From Hymenobacter sp. YC55 (lineage in GTDB: Bacteria; Bacteroidota; Bacteroidia; Cytophagales; Hymenobacteraceae), in assembly GCF_029433095.1 (NCBI RefSeq), contig NZ_JARNTX010000002.1, positions 682,001-746,000 of the forward strand: DNA of 64,000 nt, written 5' to 3'. Below the pieces are notes generated by a model. The model was not told the DNA's origin and ran no database searches. It saw nothing but the letters and a program-made list of their open reading frames with translations. The translations under genes and the position numbers were made by a program. Below are positions 17,003-25,711 of this stretch, piece by piece. The number at the start of each line of letters is the position of its first letter. Within the stretch, counting starts at the first letter, position 1.

Positions 17003-17221
17003 TTACCACTCGCCAGAACTGCCTTTCAGGTTGCTGTTGTTGCGGATGTCTTCCACCTGATTTTCGAGCAAGGAGAGTCCTTGTTTAAAGGCGTTGGTGG
17101 CTTCTTCCTGCTCTTCGGGAGGTAAGGGGCCGTGCTCCTTAACCTGTTGGCGAAGTTGACGGAGCTGGTCGAGGAGTTGGTCCCAATCCTGACCGACGGG
17201 CTCGTTGTTTGATTCTGTCAT
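17003..17221 (-). CDS. Small hypothetical protein, helical and acidic
   Basis: A 72-residue protein from the ATG at 17221 (MTESNNEPVGQDWDQLL); the frame upstream to 17272 looks non-coding. The sequence is hydrophilic and strongly helical with Leu/Gln heptads (QLLDQLRQLRQQVKEHG and GLSLLENQVEDI), suggesting a short coiled coil. No family recognised. It is divergent from mfd with about 200 bases between; no functional clue. Confidence 0.55.
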   Translation of the reverse strand: MTESNNEPVGQDWDQLLDQLRQLRQQVKEHGPLPPEEQEEATNAFKQGLSLLENQVEDIRNNSNLKGSSGEW

Positions 17222-17353
17222 AGTGAGGTCAGGAGGCCAGTTTAGCGCGTGAAGTAGGAAGGTACAACACACATAGCAAAAATGTTGCGGAAACTTTCGG
17301 GGGCGGGCTGTGGTATTGGATAGCGTGTGCCTTGGCGCGCCCTATTTAGCCTC

Positions 17354-17392
17354 GCCCGACCGGAGATGACTCCGGCCGGGCTTCTACCTTTG
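17354..17392 (+). promoter_or_regulatory. Hairpin plus -7 box upstream of mfd
   Basis: A strong hairpin (17354-17365 with 17370-17381, 11 of 12 pairs, loop ATGA) is followed immediately by TACCTTTG (17385-17392), 26 bases before the mfd start. The box fits the -7 consensus; the hairpin would occupy the spacer, so a role in control is possible but unproven. Confidence 0.4.
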
Positions 17393-17418
17393 CTTCCTCT
17401 TCTAGACTATCCGCCGCT

Positions 17419-20400
17419 TTGAAGGTTTCTGATTTTCTCCAGCTTTATTCTCTCGATCCCACCCTGATGACCGTGGGGGCCCGCCTAAATCCGGCGACGC
17501 GCAACACGCTACGGGGGACCGCGCCGGCCGAGGACGGGGCGCATCCGCGTTTGCACCTGCGCGGCCTAGTCGGGAGCCAAGATGCCGTGCTGGCTGCGGC
17601 CTTGCACACGGCGTTTCCGGATCAGCACCACCTGTTCATTCTGCACGACCGGGAGGAAGCGGCGTATTTCCTGGCTGATATTCAGCATCTGCTGCCTAAC
17701 GAAGAGCCGCTGCTGTTTCCAAGCTCGTACAAGCGGCCCTACGCTTTCGACGAGACGGAAAACGCCAATGTGCTGATGCGGGCCGAGGTGCTAAACAAGC
17801 TGAACTCGCACCGTGGACCCAAAACCGCCGCCGAAAAAGCTACGGAAGACGCCGAAGATGCTGCCGATGATAACGCTGCGGAAGGCGACTCGAAAGCCAA
17901 GGGCAAGAAGGGCGCACGGGCCAGCGTGAAAGACACGGCTGGGGCCATCATCATTACCTATCCGGAGGCGTTGTTCGAGAAGGTAATCAACAAGAAAAGC
18001 TTGGTGGCCAACACGTTTATTGTGAAAAACGGCGACAAACTGGACGTGAACTTCATCAGTGAGATGCTGGCGGAGTACGACTTCGAGCGGACCGATTTTG
18101 TGTACGAGGCGGGGCAGTTTGCGGTGCGCGGCGGCATCGTGGACATCTTCTCGTATGCCAACGAGCTGCCGTACCGCATCGAGTTGTTCGGCGACGAGGT
18201 AGAGACTATTCGGACGTTCGACCCGGAAAGCCAGCTGTCGGTGGAGAAGCGCGAGCAGGTGAGCATCATCCCGAACGTGCAAACCAAGCTGTTGCAAGAA
18301 ACCCGCGAGGCATTTCTGGACTTCATTCCGAAGAACACCACGGTGTGGGCCAAGGACATGCGCCAGACGCTGGACGTGGTAGAAGAATCGTTCGATAAGG
18401 CCGAGCAGGGCTTTCAGGAGTTACTACTCACGGCGGGTGGCACTCAAATCGTGAGCAAGCCCGAGGACTTGTTTGAGACGGGCAAGTCGTTTAAGAAACT
18501 GCTGGAAGGCTTTGCGGTAGTGGAATTCGGCAAGCGGTTTCACTACAAGGCGGGAGCCGAGGAGTTTCAGTTTACGGCCAAGCCGCAGCCGAGCTTCAAC
18601 AAGGACTTCAACCGGCTGGTGAAGAACCTGCACGAAAACCAGGAGAAAGGTTACACCAATATCATAGCGGCCGAGTCGGTGCGGCAGGCGGACCGGCTGC
18701 GGACCATCTTCGATGAGCTGGACAACAACGTGCAGTTTCAGCACCTGCTGCTGGGGTTGCGCGAAGGCTACGTGGACGAGACGCTGAAACTGGTGGTGTA
18801 CACCGACCACCAGCTGTTTGAGCGATTCTATCGGGCACAGGAAGGGCGCAAGTTCTCGAAGAAGAAAGCCCTGACCCTGAAAGAGCTGCGCACCCTGAGC
18901 CCCGGCGACTATGTGGTGCACCAGGACTACGGCATTGCGCGCTTTGCCGGCCTCACGCAGGTGGAAATCAACGACCGGGTGCAGGAAGCCATCCGGCTGG
19001 TGTACCGCGACGACGACGTGCTGACGGTGAGCATCCACGCCCTGCACAAGATTGCCAAGTACTCGGGGGCCGAGGGCACCCCGCCGAGCATGAGCAAGCT
19101 GGGCTCGCCGGAGTGGGAAAACAAGAAGAAGTCGGTAAAGAAGAAGGTGAAGGACATTGCGGCCGAACTGATTCGGTTGTACGCCAAGCGCAAAACCGCG
19201 CCCGGCCACCCCTTCGCGCCCGATTCGTTTATGCAGGCCGAGCTGGAATCGAGCTTCATCTACGAAGACACCCCCGACCAGGCCAAGGCTACCGAAGATG
19301 TGAAGCGCGACATGGAGGTGCCCCACCCCATGGACCGGCTGGTGTGCGGCGACGTGGGCTTCGGCAAGACGGAAGTGGCTATTCGGGCGGCGTTTAAGTC
19401 GGTGGCCGATGGCAAGCAGGTGGCCGTGCTGGTGCCAACCACCATCCTGGCCATGCAGCACTACAAAACGTTCCGGGAGCGGCTCTCGGCCCTGCCCGTG
19501 ACGGTGGAGTACGTGAACCGCTTCAAGAGCACCAAGCAGATCAAGGAAACGCTGGGCCGGGTGGCCGAGGGCAAAACCGACATTCTGATTGGCACGCACC
19601 GCCTCACCAACAAAGACATCAAGTTCAAGGACCTGGGCTTGCTCATCATCGACGAAGAGCAGAAGTTCGGGGTGAAAACCAAGGACAAGCTCAAGGAGTT
19701 GAAGGTGAACGTGGACACGCTCACGCTGTCGGCAACGCCGATACCGCGGACGCTGCACTTCTCGCTGATGGGCGCCCGCGACCTGAGCGTAATTGCCACG
19801 CCGCCACCCAACCGCCAGCCGGTGCAAACCGAGCTGCACGTGTTTGACGAGCTGCTGGTGCGCGACGCGGTGGCCCGTGAAATCAAGCGCGGCGGGCAGG
19901 TGTTTTTCGTGCACAACCGCGTGAAAGACATCGAGGAACTAGCCAACATGGTGCTGCGCCTGGTGCCCGATGCCCGCGTGACCTACATCCACGGGCAGAT
20001 GGAGGGCGACCTGCTGGAAAAGCGCATGATGAAGTTTGTGGACGGCGACTACGACGTGCTGGTGAGCACCAACCTGATTGAGTCGGGCCTAGATATTCCG
20101 AACGCCAACACCATCATCATCAACCGCGCCCACCTGTTCGGGTTGAGCGACCTGCACCAGATGCGCGGGCGCGTGGGCCGCTCCAACAAGAAAGCCTACT
20201 GCTACCTGCTCACGCCGCCGGTGGCCGGTTTGCCTTCCGATGCCCGCAAACGCCTGAGCACGCTCGAAGAATTCTCGGACCTCGGCGACGGGTTCAAGGT
20301 GGCCATGCGCGACCTGGATATCCGGGGGGCGGGCAACCTGCTGGGCGGCGAGCAGTCGGGCTTCATCAACGACCTGGGCTTTGAAACCTACCACCAGATT

Positions 20401-20970
20401 CTGGACGAGGCGGTGACGGAGCTCAAGGAAACCGAGTTCCGCGACTTGTTCCTCGGCGACCCCACGCAGCGCCTCCAGGAAGCCGCCAAAGCCAGCGGCC
20501 CCAAGGAGTGCAACATCGAAACCGACCTGCAAATCCTGATTCCCGACTCCTACGTGAGCAACGTGTCGGAGCGCTTGCAGCTGTACAGCAAGCTGGATCG
20601 GGTGAAGAGCCCCGAGGAACTGCGCAAGCTGGTGGCCGGCATTGTGGACCGGTTTGGGCCGCTGCCGCAGGAAGTGGAGCAACTGGCCGACATCGTGCGG
20701 CTGCGCTGGCAGGCCTGCCAGGTGGGCTTCGAGAAGCTGACGCTGAAGAAGAACCTGCTCAAAGGCTACATCTCGGCCACCAACAACGAGCCCTACTTCC
20801 AGAGCGACACCTTCGGCAACATCCTGAGCTACGTGCAAACCCACACCCGCACGGCCAGCATGAAGGAGCGCAAAGAGCAGCTCATCGTCAGCATCGAGGA
20901 AGTGAAGAACGTGCAAACCGCCAAGCGCATCCTCAGCGAGTTAGGCAGTGAGGAAAAGGTAGGGGTGTAA
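17419..20970 (+). CDS. mfd: Transcription-repair coupling factor Mfd
   Basis: SF2 translocase of 1183 residues that removes RNA polymerase stalled at DNA lesions and recruits UvrA. The start is a TTG at 17419 (KVSDFLQLY); the next ATG at 17467 is possible. The order is: UvrB-like N-terminal module, an Ala/Glu/Lys-rich insertion (about residues 131-176) before AIIITYPEALFEKV, the RNA-polymerase-interacting CarD/RID domain (LSPGDYVVHQDYGIARFAGL), the helicase with Walker A GDVGFGKTE and DEEQ box, the motif VI region HQMRGRVGRS, and the C-terminal TRCF domain (about 1010-1120). It stands alone; a terminator follows. Confidence 0.96.
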   Translation: MKVSDFLQLYSLDPTLMTVGARLNPATRNTLRGTAPAEDGAHPRLHLRGLVGSQDAVLAAALHTAFPDQHHLFILHDREEAAYFLADIQHLLPNEEPLLFPSSYKRPYAFDETENANVLMRAEVLNKLNSHRGPKTAAEKATEDAEDAADDNAAEGDSKAKGKKGARASVKDTAGAIIITYPEALFEKVINKKSLVANTFIVKNGDKLDVNFISEMLAEYDFERTDFVYEAGQFAVRGGIVDIFSYANELPYRIELFGDEVETIRTFDPESQLSVEKREQVSIIPNVQTKLLQETREAFLDFIPKNTTVWAKDMRQTLDVVEESFDKAEQGFQELLLTAGGTQIVSKPEDLFETGKSFKKLLEGFAVVEFGKRFHYKAGAEEFQFTAKPQPSFNKDFNRLVKNLHENQEKGYTNIIAAESVRQADRLRTIFDELDNNVQFQHLLLGLREGYVDETLKLVVYTDHQLFERFYRAQEGRKFSKKKALTLKELRTLSPGDYVVHQDYGIARFAGLTQVEINDRVQEAIRLVYRDDDVLTVSIHALHKIAKYSGAEGTPPSMSKLGSPEWENKKKSVKKKVKDIAAELIRLYAKRKTAPGHPFAPDSFMQAELESSFIYEDTPDQAKATEDVKRDMEVPHPMDRLVCGDVGFGKTEVAIRAAFKSVADGKQVAVLVPTTILAMQHYKTFRERLSALPVTVEYVNRFKSTKQIKETLGRVAEGKTDILIGTHRLTNKDIKFKDLGLLIIDEEQKFGVKTKDKLKELKVNVDTLTLSATPIPRTLHFSLMGARDLSVIATPPPNRQPVQTELHVFDELLVRDAVAREIKRGGQVFFVHNRVKDIEELANMVLRLVPDARVTYIHGQMEGDLLEKRMMKFVDGDYDVLVSTNLIESGLDIPNANTIIINRAHLFGLSDLHQMRGRVGRSNKKAYCYLLTPPVAGLPSDARKRLSTLEEFSDLGDGFKVAMRDLDIRGAGNLLGGEQSGFINDLGFETYHQILDEAVTELKETEFRDLFLGDPTQRLQEAAKASGPKECNIETDLQILIPDSYVSNVSERLQLYSKLDRVKSPEELRKLVAGIVDRFGPLPQEVEQLADIVRLRWQACQVGFEKLTLKKNLLKGYISATNNEPYFQSDTFGNILSYVQTHTRTASMKERKEQLIVSIEEVKNVQTAKRILSELGSEEKVGV

Positions 20971-20982
20971 AGGTTGGTTAAG

Positions 20983-21016
20983 AAAAAGCCTGTTCCATAA
21001 AAGGACAGGCTTTTTT
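20983..21016 (+). terminator. Intrinsic terminator of mfd
   Basis: AAAAAGCCTGT arm pairs with ACAGGCTTTTTT (one bulged T), T6 run on the + side; A-run allows minus-strand function for the convergent TonB gene too. Confidence 0.8.
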
Positions 21017-21024
21017 ATGCTCTA

Positions 21025-21771
21025 TTAGTTGATACGGAAGGTAACAGGCAGCTCGCATTCGGCGGCAACTGGTTTGCCCCCTATTGAGGCTGGTAACCAT
21101 GTCGCTGGCAGTAGTTTTACGACGCGCATAGCTTCCTCATCTAGACCTGAAGCAATAGGGCGTGCTACTCGATAATTGGTGGTTTCACCGTTGGAGGTAA
21201 TTGTAAAAGCTATTCGTACGGTACCATCTACTTGGCTTCGTAGATAGATAGCAGGGTAACGGATATTTTTGGTAATAAAGGCATAAGCTGTACTAAGGCC
21301 GCCGATGTATACTGGATTAGCATCTAAAGCAACTCCTGCCATCAATGACTTGAATGTTACTTTCAATTCCAAGCTGCTAGGCTTGTTGAATAGTAATTGG
21401 TGGCGAGTGTAATCATACTTCTGCTCAAGCTCGCCGGTGAAGCTGTAGTACTCCCAAATGCCGACTTTTTGATCATTATGGTAACGGCCTTTAGACCACA
21501 ATGATTTGTGGTTCCAGCTGTACTCCGTCCAGAGGCTGTCCTTTTTTCCATTCGTGTAATAGCCACTTACAATAGTTTTTCTTAAAAAGCCTCCCTCATA
21601 CTTCATATAACGGCCATGTTTGAGGGTTGGCGCTGTTTTCAAAACGGAGTATTCTTCTCTGTAATTAGAGTTTTTGCTTTTAACTAAAACCTTCTTTGTG
21701 TCCTGGCCTGAGCAAATGAGCGGAAATGCAACGAGTAAACAGGCGAACAGTAGAAAGAACTGATTCTGCAT
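21025..21771 (-). CDS. MORN-repeat protein with TonB C-terminal domain
   Basis: A 248-residue exported protein with signal peptide (MQNQFFLLFACLLVAFPLICSGQ). Residues about 65-122 contain MORN/YwqK-like repeats (GYYTNGKKDSLWTEYSW, GRYHNDQKVGIWEYYS). Residues about 160-248 are a TonB C-terminal domain with AFITKNIRYPAIYLRSQVDGTVRIAFTITSNG, the YP and G-x-V-x-v-x-F-x-I pattern. There is no N-terminal TonB membrane anchor beyond the signal peptide, so it is a periplasmic TonB-fold protein and not a classical energy transducer. Such proteins are common in Bacteroidota, function unknown. Confidence 0.85.
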   Translation of the reverse strand: MQNQFFLLFACLLVAFPLICSGQDTKKVLVKSKNSNYREEYSVLKTAPTLKHGRYMKYEGGFLRKTIVSGYYTNGKKDSLWTEYSWNHKSLWSKGRYHNDQKVGIWEYYSFTGELEQKYDYTRHQLLFNKPSSLELKVTFKSLMAGVALDANPVYIGGLSTAYAFITKNIRYPAIYLRSQVDGTVRIAFTITSNGETTNYRVARPIASGLDEEAMRVVKLLPATWLPASIGGKPVAAECELPVTFRIN

Positions 21772-22012
21772 AGTAATGTAATAGTCAAGAGGGAGGTTGA
21801 TGTGTCAACAACGTTAGGAGTAATCTTTTTCGATGTGACCGTTTGGCTATAACTAACTAGTAGAATCAAGTAGCGCTAGATGTAAGTATCTATTGCTTTG
21901 GTGATGAATGAGCAGTTGAGGGACGTCGCGCAGTTGTTGGTAGCGAAAATTTAACGAGGAATAGTAGTGCTAACGTATAGGCTCGTACCTCTGACCTTAT
22001 CTGCTACTGGTT

Positions 22013-22517
22013 ATGTCTTCTCGTCTCGCCCCGTCTTCTCATGCCTCCCTCCAAATTCGTGCGGCTACCCCGGTCGATGAAGCGTTTATTCGTGGCCTGA
22101 TGCCACGGCTCGTGGCTTTCGGGCCGCCTGCTTGGCGCGACCCGGCGCAGCTCAATGCCACCGATATAGCGGTGCTGTTGGAGGCAGTGTATCAGCCCAC
22201 GCCGCAGCGCAGCGTGGTAGTAGCCGAACTGGATGGGCGGCCCGTTGGCTTGCTGCATCTTACCATCAACACCGACTTCTACCAGCATGAGCATGCCCAC
22301 ATTGCCGATTTGGCCGTGGCTAGCACAGCTGAAGGCCAGGGCATTGGCCGGGCCTTGCTCAACTACGCCGAAGCGTGGGCTCTAGAGCGTGGCTATGCGT
22401 GGCTTACGCTCAGCGTGTTTGCCCAAAACACCCACGCCCGCACCGTGTGTGTACGAGCGCGCCGGCTTTGGCGAAGACATTGTCAAGTATGTAAAGGTGC
22501 TCAAGCCAACACAGTAG
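22013..22517 (+). pseudogene. GNAT acetyltransferase interrupted by a frameshift at a GT tract
   Basis: Residues 1-145 in frame from 22013 form a normal GNAT domain (IADLAVASTAEGQGIGRALLNYAEAWA is the acetyl-CoA loop; LTLSVFAQNTHA follows). At ACC-GTGTGTGTAC (about 22441-22453) the frame shifts: the read-through frame becomes an Arg/Cys-rich tail ending at 22534, whereas the next frame continues the expected C terminus VYERAGFGEDIVKYVKVLK to a stop at 22517. Four GT units where two would keep the frame explain the shift (net +4 bases). It may be a real mutation, slippage-based on/off switching, or a sequencing error. Confidence 0.82.
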
Positions 22518-22600
22518 CCTGCTGGCTAGGTTGAAATGCTATGCAGGATACTATTATAAGAGCGGACTTCAGAAACAGCCTTGCTATGGGTGACCCCGAA

Positions 22601-22644
22601 CACAGAAGCGGAAGCCCGGTAGTATCCGAGCTTCCGCTTCTGTG
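22601..22644. repeat. Perfect 15-bp inverted repeat between convergent genes
   Basis: CACAGAAGCGGAAGC (22601-22615) pairs with its complement at 22630-22644; inner CGG/CCG extends the stem. No T-run on either side, so it is a hairpin barrier or atypical terminator between the GNAT pseudogene and the phytase-like gene. Confidence 0.6.
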
Positions 22645-22670
22645 CTGCTAGCCTACTTAAACTAGGTAGG

Positions 22671-23837
22671 CTAGGGTAGTACTTCAAACGCTAGGAACTG
22701 CGAAATCTGGGTGGCACCGAAGTTATCATCGGCTACCAGAACCAGGGAATTGTGGCCGTTGGGCAACTTGGGCCCAAAGGTCATGCCCTCCAGGTTGTCA
22801 ACTCGCTGAATACCCGTAGTGGCTACGTCCAGCACCAAGCGCTTCGTGACGGGGGTATAGCTGGCATCAACCAGCGAAGTCACGGACGATACATCGGAGG
22901 CCCGCGTCAGGTCGATTTCATAGATCTTCACCACGTAGTCGGGGGTGGCGCCTACGGCAAAGGAGCGTTCCATGGCCAGCAGCTTATTGCCCGACAAAGC
23001 CAGCACTTCCACCACCCCGTTCAGCTGAAATTGATTGGCGGGTATGGGGGCGGCGTGCACGGCATCCAGTTTGTAAGCAAACTGCGCAATCGGCTGCCGC
23101 GTGTCTTTGTCGTACTTGACGATGCGGATAACCGCGCCAGCCACGCCCGCACTGGCGCGGGGGCCGTCTTCGTAAATCGGTTCTTCTTGCGCCGTAAACA
23201 GGTAGCGGCCATCGGGCGTGATGGATAGCCCCTCGAACGAGCCGTTGGAACGAGTGCCGTTTTCAGTAGCCTGCACGCGAAACAGCGGCGGCAGCGCAAA
23301 TTCGGCAACATAGGCCCCATCGGGAGTGGCCGTGCGCAGAAACGGATTGATTAGCGCGGGTGGGGTAAGGGCCACGTTGCGCACGCCCTCACTCGACCAG
23401 ATGATTTGTTTCTTGGCGGCGTCGTAGCGGATGCCTTCCGGGTCTACGGTGTTGTAGGGGTCAGTGGCGGCGCTGGGGAAGTTGGTGCCATCGGGCCGCT
23501 TGAGGGTGGTTACGCCCGTAAACGTGACGCCCGAGAAGGTGGTCTGGTTGAAGTCGAGGTTGGCGGTGTAGTAGCGCACCGGCTGAAACGCCGACGCATC
23601 ATCGCACATGATGTAGTACGAGTTGTTGTCGGGGCGGTAGTCGATGCCCGAGAAGCCGCCGAGCGTTGTGCCATTGTAGTCCTGTTTGAAGGGCACAATC
23701 TTCTCGCCGATAAAGCGGAGCGAAGACACGCTAATAGGGGTGGTAGGCGTGTCGGAATCATCGTCGGCGCAGCCGGTAAGCAGCGGAACGGCGGTACATG
23801 CGAGAAGAAGCGTTGCAAGTGGGAAGTGCTGTTTCAT
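22671..23837 (-). CDS. Esterase-like/phytase-like lipoprotein
   Basis: A 388-residue exported lipoprotein from the ATG at 23837 (MKQHFPLATLLLACTAVPLLTGC, a signal peptide with lipobox LTGC). An acidic DDDSD linker follows, then a six-bladed beta-propeller-type domain of the esterase-like/phytase family: GGFSGIDYRPDNNSYYIMCDDAS, DPEGIRYDAAKKQIIWSSEG, SFEGLSITPDGRYLFTAQE and GMTFGPKLPNGHNSLVLVADDNF. Characterised members are few, and phosphatase activity is only assumed. Probably anchored on the outer membrane. The frame extension to 23867 has no support. Confidence 0.88.
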   Translation of the reverse strand: MKQHFPLATLLLACTAVPLLTGCADDDSDTPTTPISVSSLRFIGEKIVPFKQDYNGTTLGGFSGIDYRPDNNSYYIMCDDASAFQPVRYYTANLDFNQTTFSGVTFTGVTTLKRPDGTNFPSAATDPYNTVDPEGIRYDAAKKQIIWSSEGVRNVALTPPALINPFLRTATPDGAYVAEFALPPLFRVQATENGTRSNGSFEGLSITPDGRYLFTAQEEPIYEDGPRASAGVAGAVIRIVKYDKDTRQPIAQFAYKLDAVHAAPIPANQFQLNGVVEVLALSGNKLLAMERSFAVGATPDYVVKIYEIDLTRASDVSSVTSLVDASYTPVTKRLVLDVATTGIQRVDNLEGMTFGPKLPNGHNSLVLVADDNFGATQISQFLAFEVLP

Positions 23838-24051
23838 AGAGGAAGGGGTGAGGGAAGGAACACACAAAAGCAGTCAGCAAATAACGCCATTGTTCCAGGC
23901 GCCGTAGTTAAGCTACCATTATATTTTAACTAGGAAAAGAACAATTACTTGTGCTTTCCCGCTCATTCAGTGTAGCAGAAGACCGTAAGACCGCAACGCC
24001 CCTAACTATATAGCCGGGGGCGTTGTGGTTAGATGCTACGTGAAACGGCGG

Positions 24052-24885
24052 CTACTCGGCAGCATGGTGAGCCGGTACACTAGCGGCCGAGGTAGCAGTT
24101 TCGCGGCCGGTTACCGACAGAATCAATTGCACGGTTTCGGTGGGTTGGTCCCAATGCGGAAAGTGGCCGCAATGGTCGAACCAGTACAGGGTGGCATCGG
24201 GGAAGGCCGCGGCGGCGCGGCGGGCCTGGCTAGGGAAGCACACCCGGTCTTGTCGGCCCCACCCAATTACTAAGGGGTGCCGGATGCTGCCACGCGAAGC
24301 ACCTTCCTGCTTTTTGCCGTAAGCCAGATCGTGCAGCAACTCATCGAAGATGGGAGTGTGCACAAAGCTGCGCAGCTCCGTCAGCGCCACCGAAGCGGGC
24401 ACCCGCCACGGCCGTGCCGAAAACTGCGCTAGTAGCAGCGTCCGCCCGACGGTACTGGCCGTAAGAGCCGGCAATATAGGTTCCACCGCCCGTAGCAAGC
24501 GCACCGAACCGCCCACCGAGTAGTAGAAGACGGGTATCTGCCAGCCCCGCCAAAACCCGCCGGGGTCGAGGGCCACCACCGCTCCCACCACGCCGCGCCG
24601 GGCCAGTTCCAGCACCAGCCGCGCGCCCATCGAGGAGCCCACGCAGGCTATGCCTTCCAGGTGCTGAGCGCGCAGCCAATCCGCCACAGCATCGACCAGA
24701 GCGTAGAAGGAATTAGAACCGGGCAACGGGGGCGTCTGGCCGTGGCCGGGCAGGTCGATAGTGATTACCTCGCGGTGAGTTGCCAGCTCGTCGAGGATGG
24801 TATTCCAGGAGTGGCTGCTGCCGCCGATGCCGTGAATAAGCAGCAGTGGTTTGCCAGAGCCGTGTCGGGTGTGGTGTAGGTGCAT
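24052..24885 (-). CDS. Alpha/beta-hydrolase
   Basis: A 277-residue alpha/beta-hydrolase without signal peptide. The oxyanion HGIGGSSHSW motif is at 18-27, the nucleophile elbow GSSMG at 83-87 (Ser85), and the catalytic His in DHCGHFPHWDQP near residue 250; an acidic residue follows the VIGWGRQDRV strand (Asp at about 220). The tail is Ala/Thr-rich. The substrate could be an ester, lactone or epoxide; neighbours do not help. A CAACGCCCC/GGGGCGTTG hairpin (23994-24025) lies downstream. Confidence 0.88.
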   Translation of the reverse strand: MHLHHTRHGSGKPLLLIHGIGGSSHSWNTILDELATHREVITIDLPGHGQTPPLPGSNSFYALVDAVADWLRAQHLEGIACVGSSMGARLVLELARRGVVGAVVALDPGGFWRGWQIPVFYYSVGGSVRLLRAVEPILPALTASTVGRTLLLAQFSARPWRVPASVALTELRSFVHTPIFDELLHDLAYGKKQEGASRGSIRHPLVIGWGRQDRVCFPSQARRAAAAFPDATLYWFDHCGHFPHWDQPTETVQLILSVTGRETATSAASVPAHHAAE

Positions 24886-25048
24886 AGGGGCGTTGCGTAA
24901 GGGGTGGAGCCGTTGCCACCACCCGGCGAGCTGCTACCAGCTGGGCAATGGGCAACGGTTGAGTTGGTAGTACGTGGTAACCAGATAAATAGCTGCCACA
25001 CAGGGCCTCTGCACTCATGAGCTGTTGTGTTGGGTTGTATCTTGATGC

Positions 25049-25606
25049 GTGCTACGGCATGCTCTAGGGCTACTTTACACCAACCTCATAGCAATTCGCG
25101 TGAAACCTATCCATTGGCGCTTATTCACCATGCACCTGTTGGCGGTGCCCTTTCTGATTATTGGAGGGCAGCAGCTACAAGCCGTCCAATTGGCCGGCGT
25201 GGTTGACGTGTATCAGCAAGGCGGTATGAAGGCCTTATCGGATTACCCACTTCTATTACCAGAACTTATCACGCGGGTTTATACCGGTCCTTTATACACC
25301 TGGGCCTTGGCCGTACTAGTTGCCTGTTTCGGGTCGGCGCTGGTGGTATGGCGTCGGCGGGAAAGCTGGCTGATTCCTCTGCTGCTGTTCGCGGTAGCAA
25401 TTAGCAGCTCCTGGACTCATTACTACAACAGCAAGTTGATGAATACAGTCATGGCTTTCCTGCGGTGGCCCTTCGAGTCGTTGCCGATGCCAGTCCGGCT
25501 AGGTATTGTGGGCACGGCGCTGACAACTATAGGAATAAGCTTGCTGCTGTGGCAGCTTCGGTGGCATGTTAATACTAGCACTACTGCTAGTCGGCAAGTA
25601 ATATAG
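25049..25606 (+). CDS. Hypothetical four-pass membrane protein
   Basis: Up to 185 residues from a GTG at 25049; an ATG at 25130 (MHLLAVPFLIIGG) would give 158 residues and is equally possible. Four hydrophobic segments are seen (about 29-45, 82-101, 107-121 and 148-167) with a WRRRESW loop between the second and third. I recognise no family. It is divergent from the alpha/beta-hydrolase and convergent with the amidohydrolase; no clue to role. Confidence 0.65.
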   Translation: MLRHALGLLYTNLIAIRVKPIHWRLFTMHLLAVPFLIIGGQQLQAVQLAGVVDVYQQGGMKALSDYPLLLPELITRVYTGPLYTWALAVLVACFGSALVVWRRRESWLIPLLLFAVAISSSWTHYYNSKLMNTVMAFLRWPFESLPMPVRLGIVGTALTTIGISLLLWQLRWHVNTSTTASRQVI

Positions 25607-25711
25607 GTGGGTTCTGAAGCACTTGCTCTGCTCGTATGCCTGCCACGGGGTTTCTGTGCTCGTCTTTGTTGGCCTGATGCGTATGGCTTGCGTGGCTTCA
25701 ACCCGGCGCGG

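Noticed and set aside
18424..19914. 496-residue open frame antisense to mfd
   Set aside because: High-GC third positions of mfd keep the opposite strand open; the translation is His/Val/Leu-rich with no family likeness.
20089..20916. 275-residue open frame antisense to the 3' part of mfd
   Set aside because: Same codon-shadow effect; mfd is unambiguous on the other strand.
23994..24025. CAACGCCCC/GGGGCGTTG hairpin as a strong terminator of the alpha/beta-hydrolase gene
   Set aside because: Stem is good but no T-run follows on the minus strand; left as a note in the gene entry.
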